A stretch of DNA of 64,000 bases from Clostridiales bacterium (GTDB taxonomy: Bacteria > Bacillota > Clostridia > Christensenellales > CAG-138), in NCBI GenBank assembly GCA_004557245.1, contig SFEL01000008.1, positions 1 to 64,000 of the forward strand, in the 5' to 3' direction. Each line of letters begins with the position of its first letter. Within the stretch, counting starts at the first letter, position 1. Shown here one piece after another: positions 16,135-25,570 of the stretch. Position numbers and translations under genes: made by a program. The notes beneath the pieces are model-generated. The model saw only the letters and a program-made list of their open reading frames with translations, had not been told where the DNA came from and searched no databases.

Positions 16135-18576
16135 ATGGACGACATCACCAACAACCCCCGCATAACGCCGCTGGATATAGAGCAGGAGATGAAGAAATCC
16201 TTCATTTCCTACGCCATGGCGGTAATAATAAACCGCGCCCTGCCCGATGTGCGTGACGGCCTCAAGCCGGTGCACCGGCGCATACTGTACTCCATGGGAG
16301 AGCAGGGCTTCACCCCGGATAAGCCCTTCCATAAGTCCGCCCGCATAGTGGGCGACGTGCTGGGCAAATACCACCCCCACGGGGACAGCTCGGTCTACGA
16401 CGCCATGGTGCGCCTTGCACAGGACTTCAACACCCGCTATCTGCTGGTGGAGGGCCAGGGCAACTTCGGCAGCGTGGACGGGGACGGCGCGGCGGCAATG
16501 CGCTACACCGAGGCACGCCTTTCAAAGATGAGCCTTGAGATGCTGGCGGATATAGACAAAAACACCGTGGACTTCATGCCCAACTTCGACGAGACGCTGG
16601 TGCAGCCCACGGTGCTGCCCAGCCGCTTCCCCAATCTGCTGGTAAACGGCAGCAACGGCATAGCCGTAGGCATGGCCACAAACGTGCCGCCCCATAACCT
16701 CGGGGAGGTCATAGACGCATACGTGGCCCTCATCGACAACAGGGACATATCCATCGAGGAGCTTATGGCATACCTGCCGGGACCGGATTTCCCAACGGGA
16801 GCCACCATAATGGGCACTGCGGGAATAAGGCAGGCATACAGGACGGGCAGGGGCAAGATACTGGTACGGGCAAAGACCGAGATAGAGCCAATGGCCAACG
16901 GCAAGAGCCGCATAGTGGTAACGGAGCTGCCCTATCAGGTAAACAAGGCCCGATTGGTGGAAAAGATAGCGGAGCTGGTGCATGAAAAGCGGGTGGAGGG
17001 CATAACCGCCCTTCGGGACGAGAGCAACCGCAACGGCATGAAGGTGGTAATAGAGATAAAGAAGGACGTGAACGCCAACGTCGTTTTAAATCAGCTCTAT
17101 AAGCACACCCAGCTTCAGGATACCTTCGGCGTGATAATGCTGGCCCTTGTGGATGGGGAGCCAAAGGTGCTCAACATCAAGGAGATGCTGTACCACTACC
17201 TCAAGTTCCAGGAGGAAGTGGTGACCCGCCGCACAAAGCACGATCTGGAAAAGGCCAAAGAGCGGCTCCACATATTGGAGGGCCTGCTCATAGCCATGGC
17301 CAATATAGACGAGGTCGTGGATATAATCAAGACCTCCAAGACACAGCCTGAGGCAAAGGAACGGCTGAACGCCCGCTTCGGCCTTACGGATAAGCAGAGC
17401 CAGGCCATACTGGATATGCGCTTAGGCCGCCTCACAGGGCTGGAGCACGACAAGATACAGGCGGAGAGGGACGGCCTTGTGGAGACCATCGCCTATTATG
17501 AGAGCGTCCTTTCTGACGAGGGAAAGCTTCTGGGCATAATCCGGGAGGAAATACTGGAGGTCCGCCGCAAGTACGCCGACCCCAGAAGGACCGAGATAGC
17601 CCAGATAACAGAGGATATAGAGCTGGACGACATAATACAGCCCGAGGAGATGACGGTAACCCTTACCCACTTCGGCTTCGCAAAGCGCACCAGCATGGAT
17701 ACCTATAAGGCCCAGAACCGGGGCGGCAGGGGCATAACCGGCCAGACCACCCGGGAGGAGGATTTCGTTGAGCACCTGTTCGGCTGCAACACCCACGACG
17801 AGATAATGTTCTTCACCAACATGGGCCGGGTGTTCCGCATGAAGTGCTACCGGATACCCGAGGCGGGCCGCACCGCCAAGGGCACCGCCATAGTAAACCT
17901 CCTCAACCTGAAGGAGGGGGAGAAGGTGACTACGCTGTTCCCACTGTGGGAGGAGGGAAAATACCTGAACCTCATCACCAAGGCGGGCATAATCAAGAAG
18001 ACACCCATAGAGGAGTTCGACAATATCCGAAAGGGCGGAATGATCGCCCAGAACCTCAGGGACGGGGACGAGCTTATTGCCGCCATAATGACAGACGGCG
18101 AGGACGAGATAATCGTGGGCACCAAAAAGGGCAAGAGCATACGCTTCAGCGAGGAGGACGTGCGCCCCATGGGCAGAAGCGCCACCGGCGTAAAGGCCAT
18201 AACGCTGGAGGAAAACGACAGCGTGGTGGGGGCCGAGAAGGTTCGCCCCGGCGCCTCCATACTCTCCATATCCGAAAACGGAATGGGCAAGCGCACCCCG
18301 GAGGAGGACTACCGCACCCAGACCCGGGGCGGCAAGGGCATAATAGCCATGGCCCTCACCGAAAAGACCGGCGATCTGGTCTGCATGAAGGCGGTAGGAG
18401 CCTCCGATATAGAGGAGGACGTAATGATAATAAGCTCCGAAGGCACCATAATAAGGCTGCCCGTGGAGCAGATATCCGAGATATCCCGCAATACCCAGGG
18501 AGTGCGCCTTATGCGCACCGAGGACAGGGTGGCCTCCGTTGCCATAGTTCCCCACGTGGAGCCTGACGGGGAGTAA
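16135..18576 (+). CDS. gyrA: DNA gyrase subunit A
   Basis: GyrA breaks and rejoins DNA through its active-site tyrosine and wraps DNA with its C-terminal beta-pinwheel. The 813-residue protein has the quinolone-region pattern KYHPHGDSSVYDAMVRLAQDF, the catalytic Tyr in AAAMRYTEARLSKM, and the GyrA box QNRGGRGITG near residue 525 with degenerate repeats to the end. Ser and Val flank the quinolone-interacting Ser as in sensitive enzymes, although sensitivity cannot be deduced from this alone. Confidence 0.98.
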   Translation: MDDITNNPRITPLDIEQEMKKSFISYAMAVIINRALPDVRDGLKPVHRRILYSMGEQGFTPDKPFHKSARIVGDVLGKYHPHGDSSVYDAMVRLAQDFNTRYLLVEGQGNFGSVDGDGAAAMRYTEARLSKMSLEMLADIDKNTVDFMPNFDETLVQPTVLPSRFPNLLVNGSNGIAVGMATNVPPHNLGEVIDAYVALIDNRDISIEELMAYLPGPDFPTGATIMGTAGIRQAYRTGRGKILVRAKTEIEPMANGKSRIVVTELPYQVNKARLVEKIAELVHEKRVEGITALRDESNRNGMKVVIEIKKDVNANVVLNQLYKHTQLQDTFGVIMLALVDGEPKVLNIKEMLYHYLKFQEEVVTRRTKHDLEKAKERLHILEGLLIAMANIDEVVDIIKTSKTQPEAKERLNARFGLTDKQSQAILDMRLGRLTGLEHDKIQAERDGLVETIAYYESVLSDEGKLLGIIREEILEVRRKYADPRRTEIAQITEDIELDDIIQPEEMTVTLTHFGFAKRTSMDTYKAQNRGGRGITGQTTREEDFVEHLFGCNTHDEIMFFTNMGRVFRMKCYRIPEAGRTAKGTAIVNLLNLKEGEKVTTLFPLWEEGKYLNLITKAGIIKKTPIEEFDNIRKGGMIAQNLRDGDELIAAIMTDGEDEIIVGTKKGKSIRFSEEDVRPMGRSATGVKAITLEENDSVVGAEKVRPGASILSISENGMGKRTPEEDYRTQTRGGKGIIAMALTEKTGDLVCMKAVGASDIEEDVMIISSEGTIIRLPVEQISEISRNTQGVRLMRTEDRVASVAIVPHVEPDGE

Positions 18577-18584
18577 TAAAAAAG

Positions 18585-18606
18585 AGGGGACGGCAAGCTG
18601 TCCCCT
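18585..18606 (+). terminator. Hairpin terminator after gyrA
   Basis: AGGGGAC (18585-18591) pairs with GTCCCCT (18600-18606) and is followed by a short T run. Confidence 0.7.
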
Positions 18607-18633
18607 TTATATGTCTGTAAAGGAACATGGTAT

Positions 18634-19989
18634 ATGCCGCTTATACGCCTCGCACAGCTTTTCGCCGCCGCGGGACATACCCTCTACGGAGTAGGGGGCA
18701 TGGTGCGCAACCCGCTTCTGGGCCTGCCGGTCACGGATAACGACGTTACCTCCTCCATGACGCCGGGGGAGGTAATGGCCATGTGCCGGGATAAGGGCAT
18801 AAAGTATCTGGACATAGGCGCGGCCTTCGGAATGGTGGAGCTGCACTATATGGGCGGGGTATTCCAGCACACCACCTTCAGGCGGGATACATACCCAACA
18901 GGCGGCGGACACCGGCCCCAGGCGGTAAGCTATTCCGGGGACATAAACGAGGACGCCTTCCGCCGGGACTTTACTGTGAACGCCATATATAAAAATATAC
19001 TGACAGGCAGGATCACCGACCCTACCGGCGGCATGCAAGACCTTAAAAACAGGCTGCTCAGAGCTACCTCAAAGGATCCCGCCGTCATAATGGGAGACGA
19101 CGCCCTTCGCATAATGCGCATGGCGCGCTTTGCCTCGGAGCTGGGCTTTGAGGCGGAGCGGGGCACATTGGAGGCCGCAAGGGCCTGCGCGGCGGGGCTT
19201 GCGGACATATCCCCGGAGCGCATACGGGAGGAGCTGGACAGGATACTGCTCTCCGACGCCAAATACGGCATTCCCGGGGGGCCGTACAGGGGGCTCGAGC
19301 TGCTGGACAAACTGGAGGCCCTGGACGTGATACTGCCCGAGCTGGCCAAGGGCCGGGGGGTGGCCCAGAAGCCCCAGTACCACAAGTACGACGTGCTGCA
19401 CCACTGCTTCCACGCGGTGGACTGCATAGAGCCAAGCCTTACCCTGCGCCTTGCCGCCCTGCTCCACGACGTGGGCAAGCCGGCGGCGCTGGAGGCCACG
19501 GGCTGCATGTACACCCACGACAGGCTGGGTGCGGATATGGCGCAGGGCATACTGCAAAGGCTGAAGTACCCGGGCGCCGTCATACGGGACGTTACGGCGC
19601 TTATACGCAACCACATGTTCGACCTTCGCACCGAGGCAAAGGAGAATACCATACGGCTATGGCTTCAGGAGATGGGTATAGAGCGCTCGCGCCAGCTCAT
19701 AGCTCTCCGCCGGGCGGACGTTCACGGCAGCGGCAGGATAGAGGGGCCGGTGGAGTCCGCGGACAGGTGGGAGCGCATACTGGAAAGCATGATAGCCGCA
19801 GGGGCGCCCTTTGAAGAGCGGCAGCTTGCCGTCACAGGGGCGGACATAGCCGGTTACCTTGGCATACCCCCTTCTCCCAGGATAGGGTATATAAAGGCGG
19901 GGCTGCTCAGGCACTGCGCAAAACGCCCGGAGGACAACAATAAAACCGCGCTGCTTCGGCTCAGCCGGGATTTGGTAAACAATTCGTGA
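18634..19989 (+). CDS. cca: CCA tRNA nucleotidyltransferase / poly(A) polymerase family protein with HD domain
   Basis: These class II nucleotidyltransferases add or repair the CCA end of tRNAs. The 451-residue protein has the head motif YGVGGMVRNPLLGLPVTDNDV, in which DND stands for the metal-binding DxD, the FRRDFTVNAIYKN motif, a conserved neck helix (DALRIMRMARFASELGF) and a C-terminal HD domain (LAALLHDVGKPAA). Both tRNA genes in this window already encode CCA, so a repair role fits. It follows gyrA closely. Confidence 0.88.
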   Translation: MPLIRLAQLFAAAGHTLYGVGGMVRNPLLGLPVTDNDVTSSMTPGEVMAMCRDKGIKYLDIGAAFGMVELHYMGGVFQHTTFRRDTYPTGGGHRPQAVSYSGDINEDAFRRDFTVNAIYKNILTGRITDPTGGMQDLKNRLLRATSKDPAVIMGDDALRIMRMARFASELGFEAERGTLEAARACAAGLADISPERIREELDRILLSDAKYGIPGGPYRGLELLDKLEALDVILPELAKGRGVAQKPQYHKYDVLHHCFHAVDCIEPSLTLRLAALLHDVGKPAALEATGCMYTHDRLGADMAQGILQRLKYPGAVIRDVTALIRNHMFDLRTEAKENTIRLWLQEMGIERSRQLIALRRADVHGSGRIEGPVESADRWERILESMIAAGAPFEERQLAVTGADIAGYLGIPPSPRIGYIKAGLLRHCAKRPEDNNKTALLRLSRDLVNNS

Positions 19990-20119
19990 CAGTTTGGCGG
20001 ATTGTTTACATATACACTTGCAATGGTCTCAGGAAAAATGTAAAATAAACTGATTAAGTTTAAAATTATAAGGGTGCGTATGCACATACGGCAACCCTGA
20101 CCCTGAACGGAGGATATAA

Positions 20120-21430
20120 GTGGCTATTTCGCTGGAAGTTAAAAAATTCGTAAACACCGAATACGTAGGCAAATTTGCGGAGATCGAGCTGCCCATAGCC
20201 CAGCCCGAAGACGAGGAGCCCCCAAGGAAGGCCAGAAAGAAGCCGGACAAGAAGGATAAGAAGGAAAAAAAGGCTTCCTTTATTCGCAAAAGGGCGGATT
20301 ATGACGGCGATGACGACGATTATGACGATATAGACAGCGAGATCGAGGCGGAGCTGGACGCGGAGGAAGAGGAGGAGCGCAGAAAGTCCCGCAGGGGAGG
20401 CCTTTTCGGCAGGAGGCGCGCCGAGGAGGACGATGACGAATTGGATGACGACGAGGAGCTGGGCGAGGAGGATGAGGCCGCCAAGGCCCTGGCCCGCCGT
20501 AAGGCAGCCGCTCAGGAAGCCCGCCGCGTAGCCGCCATGTTTGACGACGCTCCCAGGACATCCCGTACCTCCCAGCCCGTAGAGGTAGAGGAAGAAGAAT
20601 ATCAGGAGCCGGAGCCTGAAGGCCCCCGGACAGAGCGCGCTCGGATACACTACATCGAAGAGGGCAACGGGGAGCCGCTGATACTCGTACACAGCGTAGG
20701 CCAGTCCTTCTATACCTGGCGCAACATGTTTTCCCGCCTCAGCCTTAATTACCGGGTGATAGCCATAGACCTGCTGGGTCACGGCTATTCCTCCAGGCCG
20801 GAGAACTTCAACTATACCGTTGAGGAGCAGGCCATGACGCTGGGCCTGTTCATGGACGCAATAGGCGTGCAGTCCGCCCACATAATGGCATTTTCCATGG
20901 GTTCGGCATACGCCCTGCGCTTTGCGCTGGACAACCCGGAGCGGGTAGGCAAGATGATGCTCATAGCTCCCGGCGGCATTTCCCCCGAGATGCCCATGGC
21001 CATAAAGCTCATGGACAGCAGCATACTGGGCGGCGTGGCCTCCATGCTCTACGGCATGCGCACGGTGGAAAAGGTGCTTTCCGAGTGCTATTTCGACCTT
21101 GCCCAGATGATGAGCCCCGAGGTAGTGGGCGAATACTACAAGACCATATCCGACCGTGAGTCCCGCTGGGCGCTGCGGGCCTCCTTCCACAACTTTGACG
21201 ACGAGGGCGTGGTATCCAGGCTCCGCTCCCTTGAGGCCCCCGTGCTGATGCTTCAGGGCAGCGAGGATAAATGGCGTCAGGGGGACGGCTCCGAGCTGTA
21301 CCACACAGCGATGCCCTACGCCGGCTTTGCCACCATGCGTAACGCGGGCCACCTGCTCCACGAGGAGAAGGCGGAAAAGGTCATCGCGGCGATCCTCGAG
21401 TATATTCCGGCCATACAGCCGGAGCCGTAA
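20120..21430 (+). CDS. Alpha/beta hydrolase with a long charged N-terminal extension
   Basis: Residues 176-436 form an alpha/beta hydrolase: oxyanion strand PLILVHSVGQSFYTW, nucleophile elbow FSMGSA with Ser259, an acidic residue in MLQGSEDKW and a His in AGHLLHEE. Residues 1-175 are unlike it: a short N-terminal segment (MAISLEVKKFVNTEYVG) followed by alternating Lys/Arg-rich and Asp/Glu-rich runs, predicted disordered. The start is GTG at 20120, with GGAGG upstream. No signal peptide is seen, so it is cytoplasmic. The substrate is unknown. The tail might be a protein- or RNA-binding region. Confidence 0.85.
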   Translation: MAISLEVKKFVNTEYVGKFAEIELPIAQPEDEEPPRKARKKPDKKDKKEKKASFIRKRADYDGDDDDYDDIDSEIEAELDAEEEEERRKSRRGGLFGRRRAEEDDDELDDDEELGEEDEAAKALARRKAAAQEARRVAAMFDDAPRTSRTSQPVEVEEEEYQEPEPEGPRTERARIHYIEEGNGEPLILVHSVGQSFYTWRNMFSRLSLNYRVIAIDLLGHGYSSRPENFNYTVEEQAMTLGLFMDAIGVQSAHIMAFSMGSAYALRFALDNPERVGKMMLIAPGGISPEMPMAIKLMDSSILGGVASMLYGMRTVEKVLSECYFDLAQMMSPEVVGEYYKTISDRESRWALRASFHNFDDEGVVSRLRSLEAPVLMLQGSEDKWRQGDGSELYHTAMPYAGFATMRNAGHLLHEEKAEKVIAAILEYIPAIQPEP

Positions 21431-21475
21431 GGGCTTCGAGGAAGCGGCTGATGCTTAAAAAATACCGCCCGCGCA

Positions 21476-21504
21476 TTGACATACGCGAGCGATACGGGTA
21501 TAAT
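21476..21504 (+). promoter_or_regulatory. Consensus promoter of the putative antitoxin RNA
   Basis: TTGACA (21476-21481), a 17-base spacer and TATAAT (21499-21504). Both boxes are perfect. No coding gene follows in this direction before a terminator at 21566-21598, so it should make a small RNA. Confidence 0.75.
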
Positions 21505-21510
21505 ACTTAT

Positions 21511-21598
21511 AGGGTAAGACCGAAACGGTCAGCCACATTGAAGCATCTATTCCCTAATGGGAACTACCGCCTTGTTGCAGCAGGGCGGTTATTTTTTT
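21511..21598 (+). ncRNA. Putative small antisense RNA (type I antitoxin)
   Basis: The predicted transcript of about 90 bases runs from the promoter at 21476-21504 to an intrinsic terminator (arms 21566-21574 and 21581-21589, then a T run). It contains two further small hairpins (CCGAAACGG and TTCCCTAATGGGAA). It converges on the small ORF at 21589-21663 and overlaps its stop codon and 3' region on the other strand, the layout of type I toxin-antitoxin loci such as TxpA/RatA. Function is inferred from layout. Confidence 0.55.
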
Positions 21599-21663
21599 AT
21601 GGTGATTGTCACCGATTTGAACTCGCGCAGTAATGCGAAAAGCATCATCAGGAATTTCATCAT
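21589..21663 (-). CDS. Putative 24-residue hydrophobic toxin peptide
   Basis: The ORF encodes a Met/Leu/Phe-rich peptide (MMKFLMMLFALLREFK followed by SVTITIKK). It has one short hydrophobic helix and a basic tail, as in small membrane-acting type I toxins. A perfect ribosome site, AGGAGGT (21671-21677 on the minus strand), lies seven bases before the ATG, far better than for a random ORF. A promoter lies upstream. I cannot assign it to a named toxin family. Confidence 0.55.
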   Translation of the reverse strand: MMKFLMMLFALLREFKSVTITIKK

Positions 21664-21727
21664 ATTACACACCTCCTTTCGGATGGTGTGCTGACCGCCG
21701 ATTGCCCTATGTATTATACTTGTAGAT

Positions 21728-21756
21728 ATTATAACGCTCATGCAGAATTTTGTCTA
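21728..21756 (-). promoter_or_regulatory. Probable promoter of the small toxin ORF
   Basis: On the minus strand TAGACA (21751-21756) and TATAAT (21728-21733) are spaced by 17 bases. A second TATAAT lies at 21713-21718. The 5' leader would be about 60 bases. Confidence 0.55.
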
Positions 21757-21861
21757 TCGCATCCCGCTTTTTTATTCACCATTCCTTCATAGCATTATTT
21801 GCTCTTTTATGATACAATAACCATGGCTATGTGCCGATATATATAAAAAGAGGAAAACGCA

Positions 21862-24834
21862 TTGAAAAAGAGACGGCTCGGGTCGATACTGATAAGCGTT
21901 GCGCTTATGGTCATATTGGCCGTATTTTTGATAAATCTCAGGGAAGGCGGCTTAAACGCCCCGGCGGACGCAGTCACCTTCAGCGAGATAATGATATCCA
22001 ACAAGGGCTCCGTGCCGGACAACCTGGGCGGATACCCCGACTATATAGAGCTGCACAACGGCTCGTCCGAAAGGGCGGACATATCCGGCTACGGCCTGTC
22101 CGACAGCCTGCTGGAGGGCGCAAAGTATGTGTTCCCCGCAGGTACGGTGCTGGAGCCCGACGCTTATGTAGTGGTCTGGTGCAGCGGCGAGGCGGAGGAC
22201 GGCATGCATGCCCCCTTCAAGCTCAGCGCGGGTGAGGAGGCGGTGCTGTTCGACGCTTCGGGAAGGCCGCTTGATACGGCTGTGCTCAACTCGGTGGACT
22301 CCGGAATGGTGCTGCGCCGCCAGGGCGAAGTATGGACACAGGCAAAGCCCTGCCCCGGCTATCCCAAGACAGAGGAGGGCATGGCGGAGTATGAGAAAAG
22401 CCTTAAGGAGACGGAGGATATAGGCCTCTACATCAACGAGTTCATGGCCAGCAACGCTACCACTATCTGCGACAGCTTCGGCAGCTATTCCGACTGGATA
22501 GAGCTATACAATTCAACGGATACGGATATGGACATATCCGGCTTCGGCATATCGGATAACCTGTCCCAGCCCATGAAGTACAGGTTCCCGGATGGGACCA
22601 CCATAGCCGCCAAGGGCTACCTGGTGGTATTCTGCTCAGGAAACGAGGGAATGCAGAACGGGGAGCTGCACGCCCCCTTCGGCCTTCGCTCCTATGGGGA
22701 GGACGTGGTGATTGCCAACAGGGCCGGAAGGATAATCGACAGCTATTCCTTCAAGAACCAGGAGACTGACGTTTCCATGGCGCGCATACCCGACGGCACC
22801 GGCGAGTTCCAGTCCAATTCCCAGCCCAGCCCCGGCTACCCCAATACGGGCGCAGGCTACTCCGCATTCGACGCCGCCAACAGGCTGCCCCTTGGGGGGG
22901 TGTACATAAGCGAGTTCGGCGGCTCCACCGGCAGCGTGGCTTCCGACTGGGTAGAAATATACAACTCCACGGGCAGCGCCGTGAACCTGGGGGGCTACGG
23001 CATTTCCAACAACCCGAAGAACCCCGCAAAGTGGGTATTTCCGGATATATCCATAGAGCCGGGGGAGTATCTGCTGCTTTACGCTACGGGCAGCGCCGAC
23101 AAGGCTCAAAAAAAAAATCTCAAGCTTAATTTCTGCATAAGCTCCACAGGCGAAACGCTGTTTTTTTTCGACCCCAACGGAAAGCTCATAGACAAGCTCT
23201 CCGCCGGGCGCATGAAGTCCGGCCAGAGCTACGGCCGGGACGGCTCGGACAACCGCTACTACTACGCCGATCCAACCCCGGGAGCCCAAAACGGCAAGGG
23301 CTATGAGGGCATAACCCAGCTTCCTGCCTTCAGCGTCACTCCCGGCATATACGATAATGCCGTCACCGTGGCCATTACCGCGGGCGAGGGGGAGACAATA
23401 CGCTACACCACCGACTGTACCACTCCAAACGCAAGCTCACAGGTGTACAGCGGCGAGCTTTCCCTCAGCAAAAACTCCGTCATACGGGCCGCAGCCTTCA
23501 GGGACGGGTATCTCTCGGGGGACGTGGCTACAGCAACCTATCTTTTCAGGAGCGACAGCGTGAACCATGCCCTGCCGGTGGTGACGCTGGTAACGGATCC
23601 GGACAACCTCTGGAACAGCAAGACCGGCATATATGCCACCGGCGACCAGTTCGACCCGGAGGCGGCGCTGTATGCCGACACGCTGAAATCCGCCACCTAC
23701 TATCAGGCAAAGTTTGCCACCGAGGAGCAGGTGGATACCATATGGGAAAAGCCCGCAGCGTTTTCGCTATTTGACGACAGCGGCCGGCAGGTCTTCACCC
23801 AGAACGTGGGAATAAGGATAGCCGGCAGCTTTGGCCGCGGCAGGGCCCAGAAGGGCTTCAACGTCATAGCCCGGAAGGAATACGGCAAGGGCTCCATGGA
23901 ATATCCATTTTTCCAAAACCGCCCCTATAAGGAATACAAGGCGGTAGTTCTCCGCGCCGGTGCGCAGGATCAGAACCGCAGCAAGATACGGGACGAGCTG
24001 GCCGGCGGCCTCCTGGAGGGTACCGATGTGAATATACTCTATCAGGCCTACCGCCCTACGGTGCTTTACCTCAACGGCGAATACTGGGGCGTGTACTTCA
24101 TGAAGGAAAAGCGCAACCGCTTTTTTGTGGCCCAGCACGAGAATACCGAAAACAACGTGGATATGGCTATAGGCAAGGGCTTTAAGCAGCTCACCTACGG
24201 CGATAATTCGGACTGGGTGAGCCTGTATGAGTACGCCACCACCCACGACCTTTCCGCAAGCGACGCCTACAACTACGTTGCGGAACGCATGGACGTGGAC
24301 AGCTTCATGGATTACATGATAGCCCAGATATACACCGGCAACACGGATACCTACAATTTCCAGTATTACCGCCTCAAGGGCGGCAAGTGGAAGTTCATAT
24401 TCTACGACTTCTGCTGGGGCTTCCAGAGCCCAGGCCACGAGACGCTGGCCTTCCGCATGGGCAAGACGCCCAGCGACGTATGCTCTGCAAAGCTGTTTGC
24501 CGCCATGCTCCAGAACAAGGGCTGGAGGGACAGCTTCTGCCGCCGCTTCGGGGAGCTTCTCAACACCGCCTTTGCCCCGGAGCGGGTGAGTGCGCTCATA
24601 GAAGAGCTTTACGGCTATGTGGAGCCGGAGATAAAGCGGGAGCGGGAAAAGTTCAATAAGGATACGTTTATGGGAGTGAAGCAGCCCAATACAAACCTGG
24701 GAACCTACGAGGGCTTCCAGAGCGAGATAAGCAAGCTGAAGGATTTCGCCCAGAGGCGGCCCGAGGAGCTGAAGCGGCAGCTTCAAAGCAACCTGGGCCT
24801 CAGCGATTCCTACATGAAGGAGGTGTTCGGCTAA
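21862..24834 (+). CDS. CotH-kinase-domain protein with three lamin-tail domains, membrane anchored
   Basis: The 990-residue protein starts with TTG and has one N-terminal membrane helix (residues 8-25). Three lamin-tail-like domains follow, starting near residues 38, 187 and 346, each with the ISEF/INEF...DWIELYN pattern. A chitobiase-type C-terminal fold (about 500-560; IRYTTDCTTPNASSQVYSG) and a CotH domain (about 568-950, with LNGEYWGVYFMKEK and FIFYDFCWGFQ) complete it. CotH proteins are atypical protein kinases known from spore coats, but secreted versions are widespread. It is coupled to the VTC-domain and DUF4956 genes downstream, with one base between stop and the next ATG. Confidence 0.9.
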   Translation: MKKRRLGSILISVALMVILAVFLINLREGGLNAPADAVTFSEIMISNKGSVPDNLGGYPDYIELHNGSSERADISGYGLSDSLLEGAKYVFPAGTVLEPDAYVVVWCSGEAEDGMHAPFKLSAGEEAVLFDASGRPLDTAVLNSVDSGMVLRRQGEVWTQAKPCPGYPKTEEGMAEYEKSLKETEDIGLYINEFMASNATTICDSFGSYSDWIELYNSTDTDMDISGFGISDNLSQPMKYRFPDGTTIAAKGYLVVFCSGNEGMQNGELHAPFGLRSYGEDVVIANRAGRIIDSYSFKNQETDVSMARIPDGTGEFQSNSQPSPGYPNTGAGYSAFDAANRLPLGGVYISEFGGSTGSVASDWVEIYNSTGSAVNLGGYGISNNPKNPAKWVFPDISIEPGEYLLLYATGSADKAQKKNLKLNFCISSTGETLFFFDPNGKLIDKLSAGRMKSGQSYGRDGSDNRYYYADPTPGAQNGKGYEGITQLPAFSVTPGIYDNAVTVAITAGEGETIRYTTDCTTPNASSQVYSGELSLSKNSVIRAAAFRDGYLSGDVATATYLFRSDSVNHALPVVTLVTDPDNLWNSKTGIYATGDQFDPEAALYADTLKSATYYQAKFATEEQVDTIWEKPAAFSLFDDSGRQVFTQNVGIRIAGSFGRGRAQKGFNVIARKEYGKGSMEYPFFQNRPYKEYKAVVLRAGAQDQNRSKIRDELAGGLLEGTDVNILYQAYRPTVLYLNGEYWGVYFMKEKRNRFFVAQHENTENNVDMAIGKGFKQLTYGDNSDWVSLYEYATTHDLSASDAYNYVAERMDVDSFMDYMIAQIYTGNTDTYNFQYYRLKGGKWKFIFYDFCWGFQSPGHETLAFRMGKTPSDVCSAKLFAAMLQNKGWRDSFCRRFGELLNTAFAPERVSALIEELYGYVEPEIKREREKFNKDTFMGVKQPNTNLGTYEGFQSEISKLKDFAQRRPEELKRQLQSNLGLSDSYMKEVFG

Positions 24835-24835
24835 A

Positions 24836-25561
24836 ATGGAAAAGGCCAGAAGGCCAGCGCGGCCGAAAAAGCGGCCAGTACAGTACCGCCACGAGCTGAA
24901 ATACTACATCAACCGGGGAGACTACGAGATACTCTCAAGAAGGCTGCGCTCCTGCATACAGCAGGACGAGAACGCCCAAAAAAACGGCGGCGAGTACTTT
25001 ATAAGGAGCTTATATTTCGACAGCCCCTTTGACGACGCCCTATGGGAAAAGCTGTCCGGCGTGGACGAGAGGGACAAGTTCCGCATAAGGGCGTACAACG
25101 GCAGCGACGACGTCATAAAGCTCGAGTGCAAGCACAAGGAGGGCAGCTATATCGCCAAGCAGTCCATACGCCTTAGCCGCGGGGAGTGCGAGAGCCTCAT
25201 AAGGGGCGACTACGCCTTTCTCCTCTCCCGCCCAGAGCCCTTCGCCCGGCGCATGTTTGTGGAGTTTGCCACCAAGGGCCTGCGCCCCTGCGTAATAGTT
25301 GACTATACACGGGAGGCCTACGTTTACCCCGTTGAGGACGTTCGCATAACCTTCGATAAGGATATACGCACCGCATACAGGGGGACGAGCCTTTTCGACA
25401 TGACACAGCCTACCTATCCCGTCATAACCGACGGCGACCTTGTGCTGGAGGTAAAGTTCAACAACTACCTGCCCAGCTATATAAGGGAGCTTTTGCAGAT
25501 AGATTCCCATACCCGCAGTGCCGTGAGCAAGTACTGCATATGCAGAAAGTTTGAGTTTTAG
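24836..25561 (+). CDS. VTC-domain (polyphosphate polymerase-like) protein
   Basis: The 241-residue protein has the VTC catalytic core: RHELKYYINRGDYEILSRRL, YFIRSLYFDSPFDDALWEKL, FRIRAYNG, IKLECKHKEG and VLEVKFNNYLPSYIRELL. These basic and acidic residues line the tunnel of the triphosphate-tunnel fold that makes polyphosphate in yeast VTC4. Activity in bacterial homologues is not proven by sequence. It lies one base after the CotH gene and nine bases before the DUF4956 gene, a recurrent trio in bacteria. Confidence 0.9.
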   Translation: MEKARRPARPKKRPVQYRHELKYYINRGDYEILSRRLRSCIQQDENAQKNGGEYFIRSLYFDSPFDDALWEKLSGVDERDKFRIRAYNGSDDVIKLECKHKEGSYIAKQSIRLSRGECESLIRGDYAFLLSRPEPFARRMFVEFATKGLRPCVIVDYTREAYVYPVEDVRITFDKDIRTAYRGTSLFDMTQPTYPVITDGDLVLEVKFNNYLPSYIRELLQIDSHTRSAVSKYCICRKFEF

Positions 25562-25570
25562 GAGGACCAC

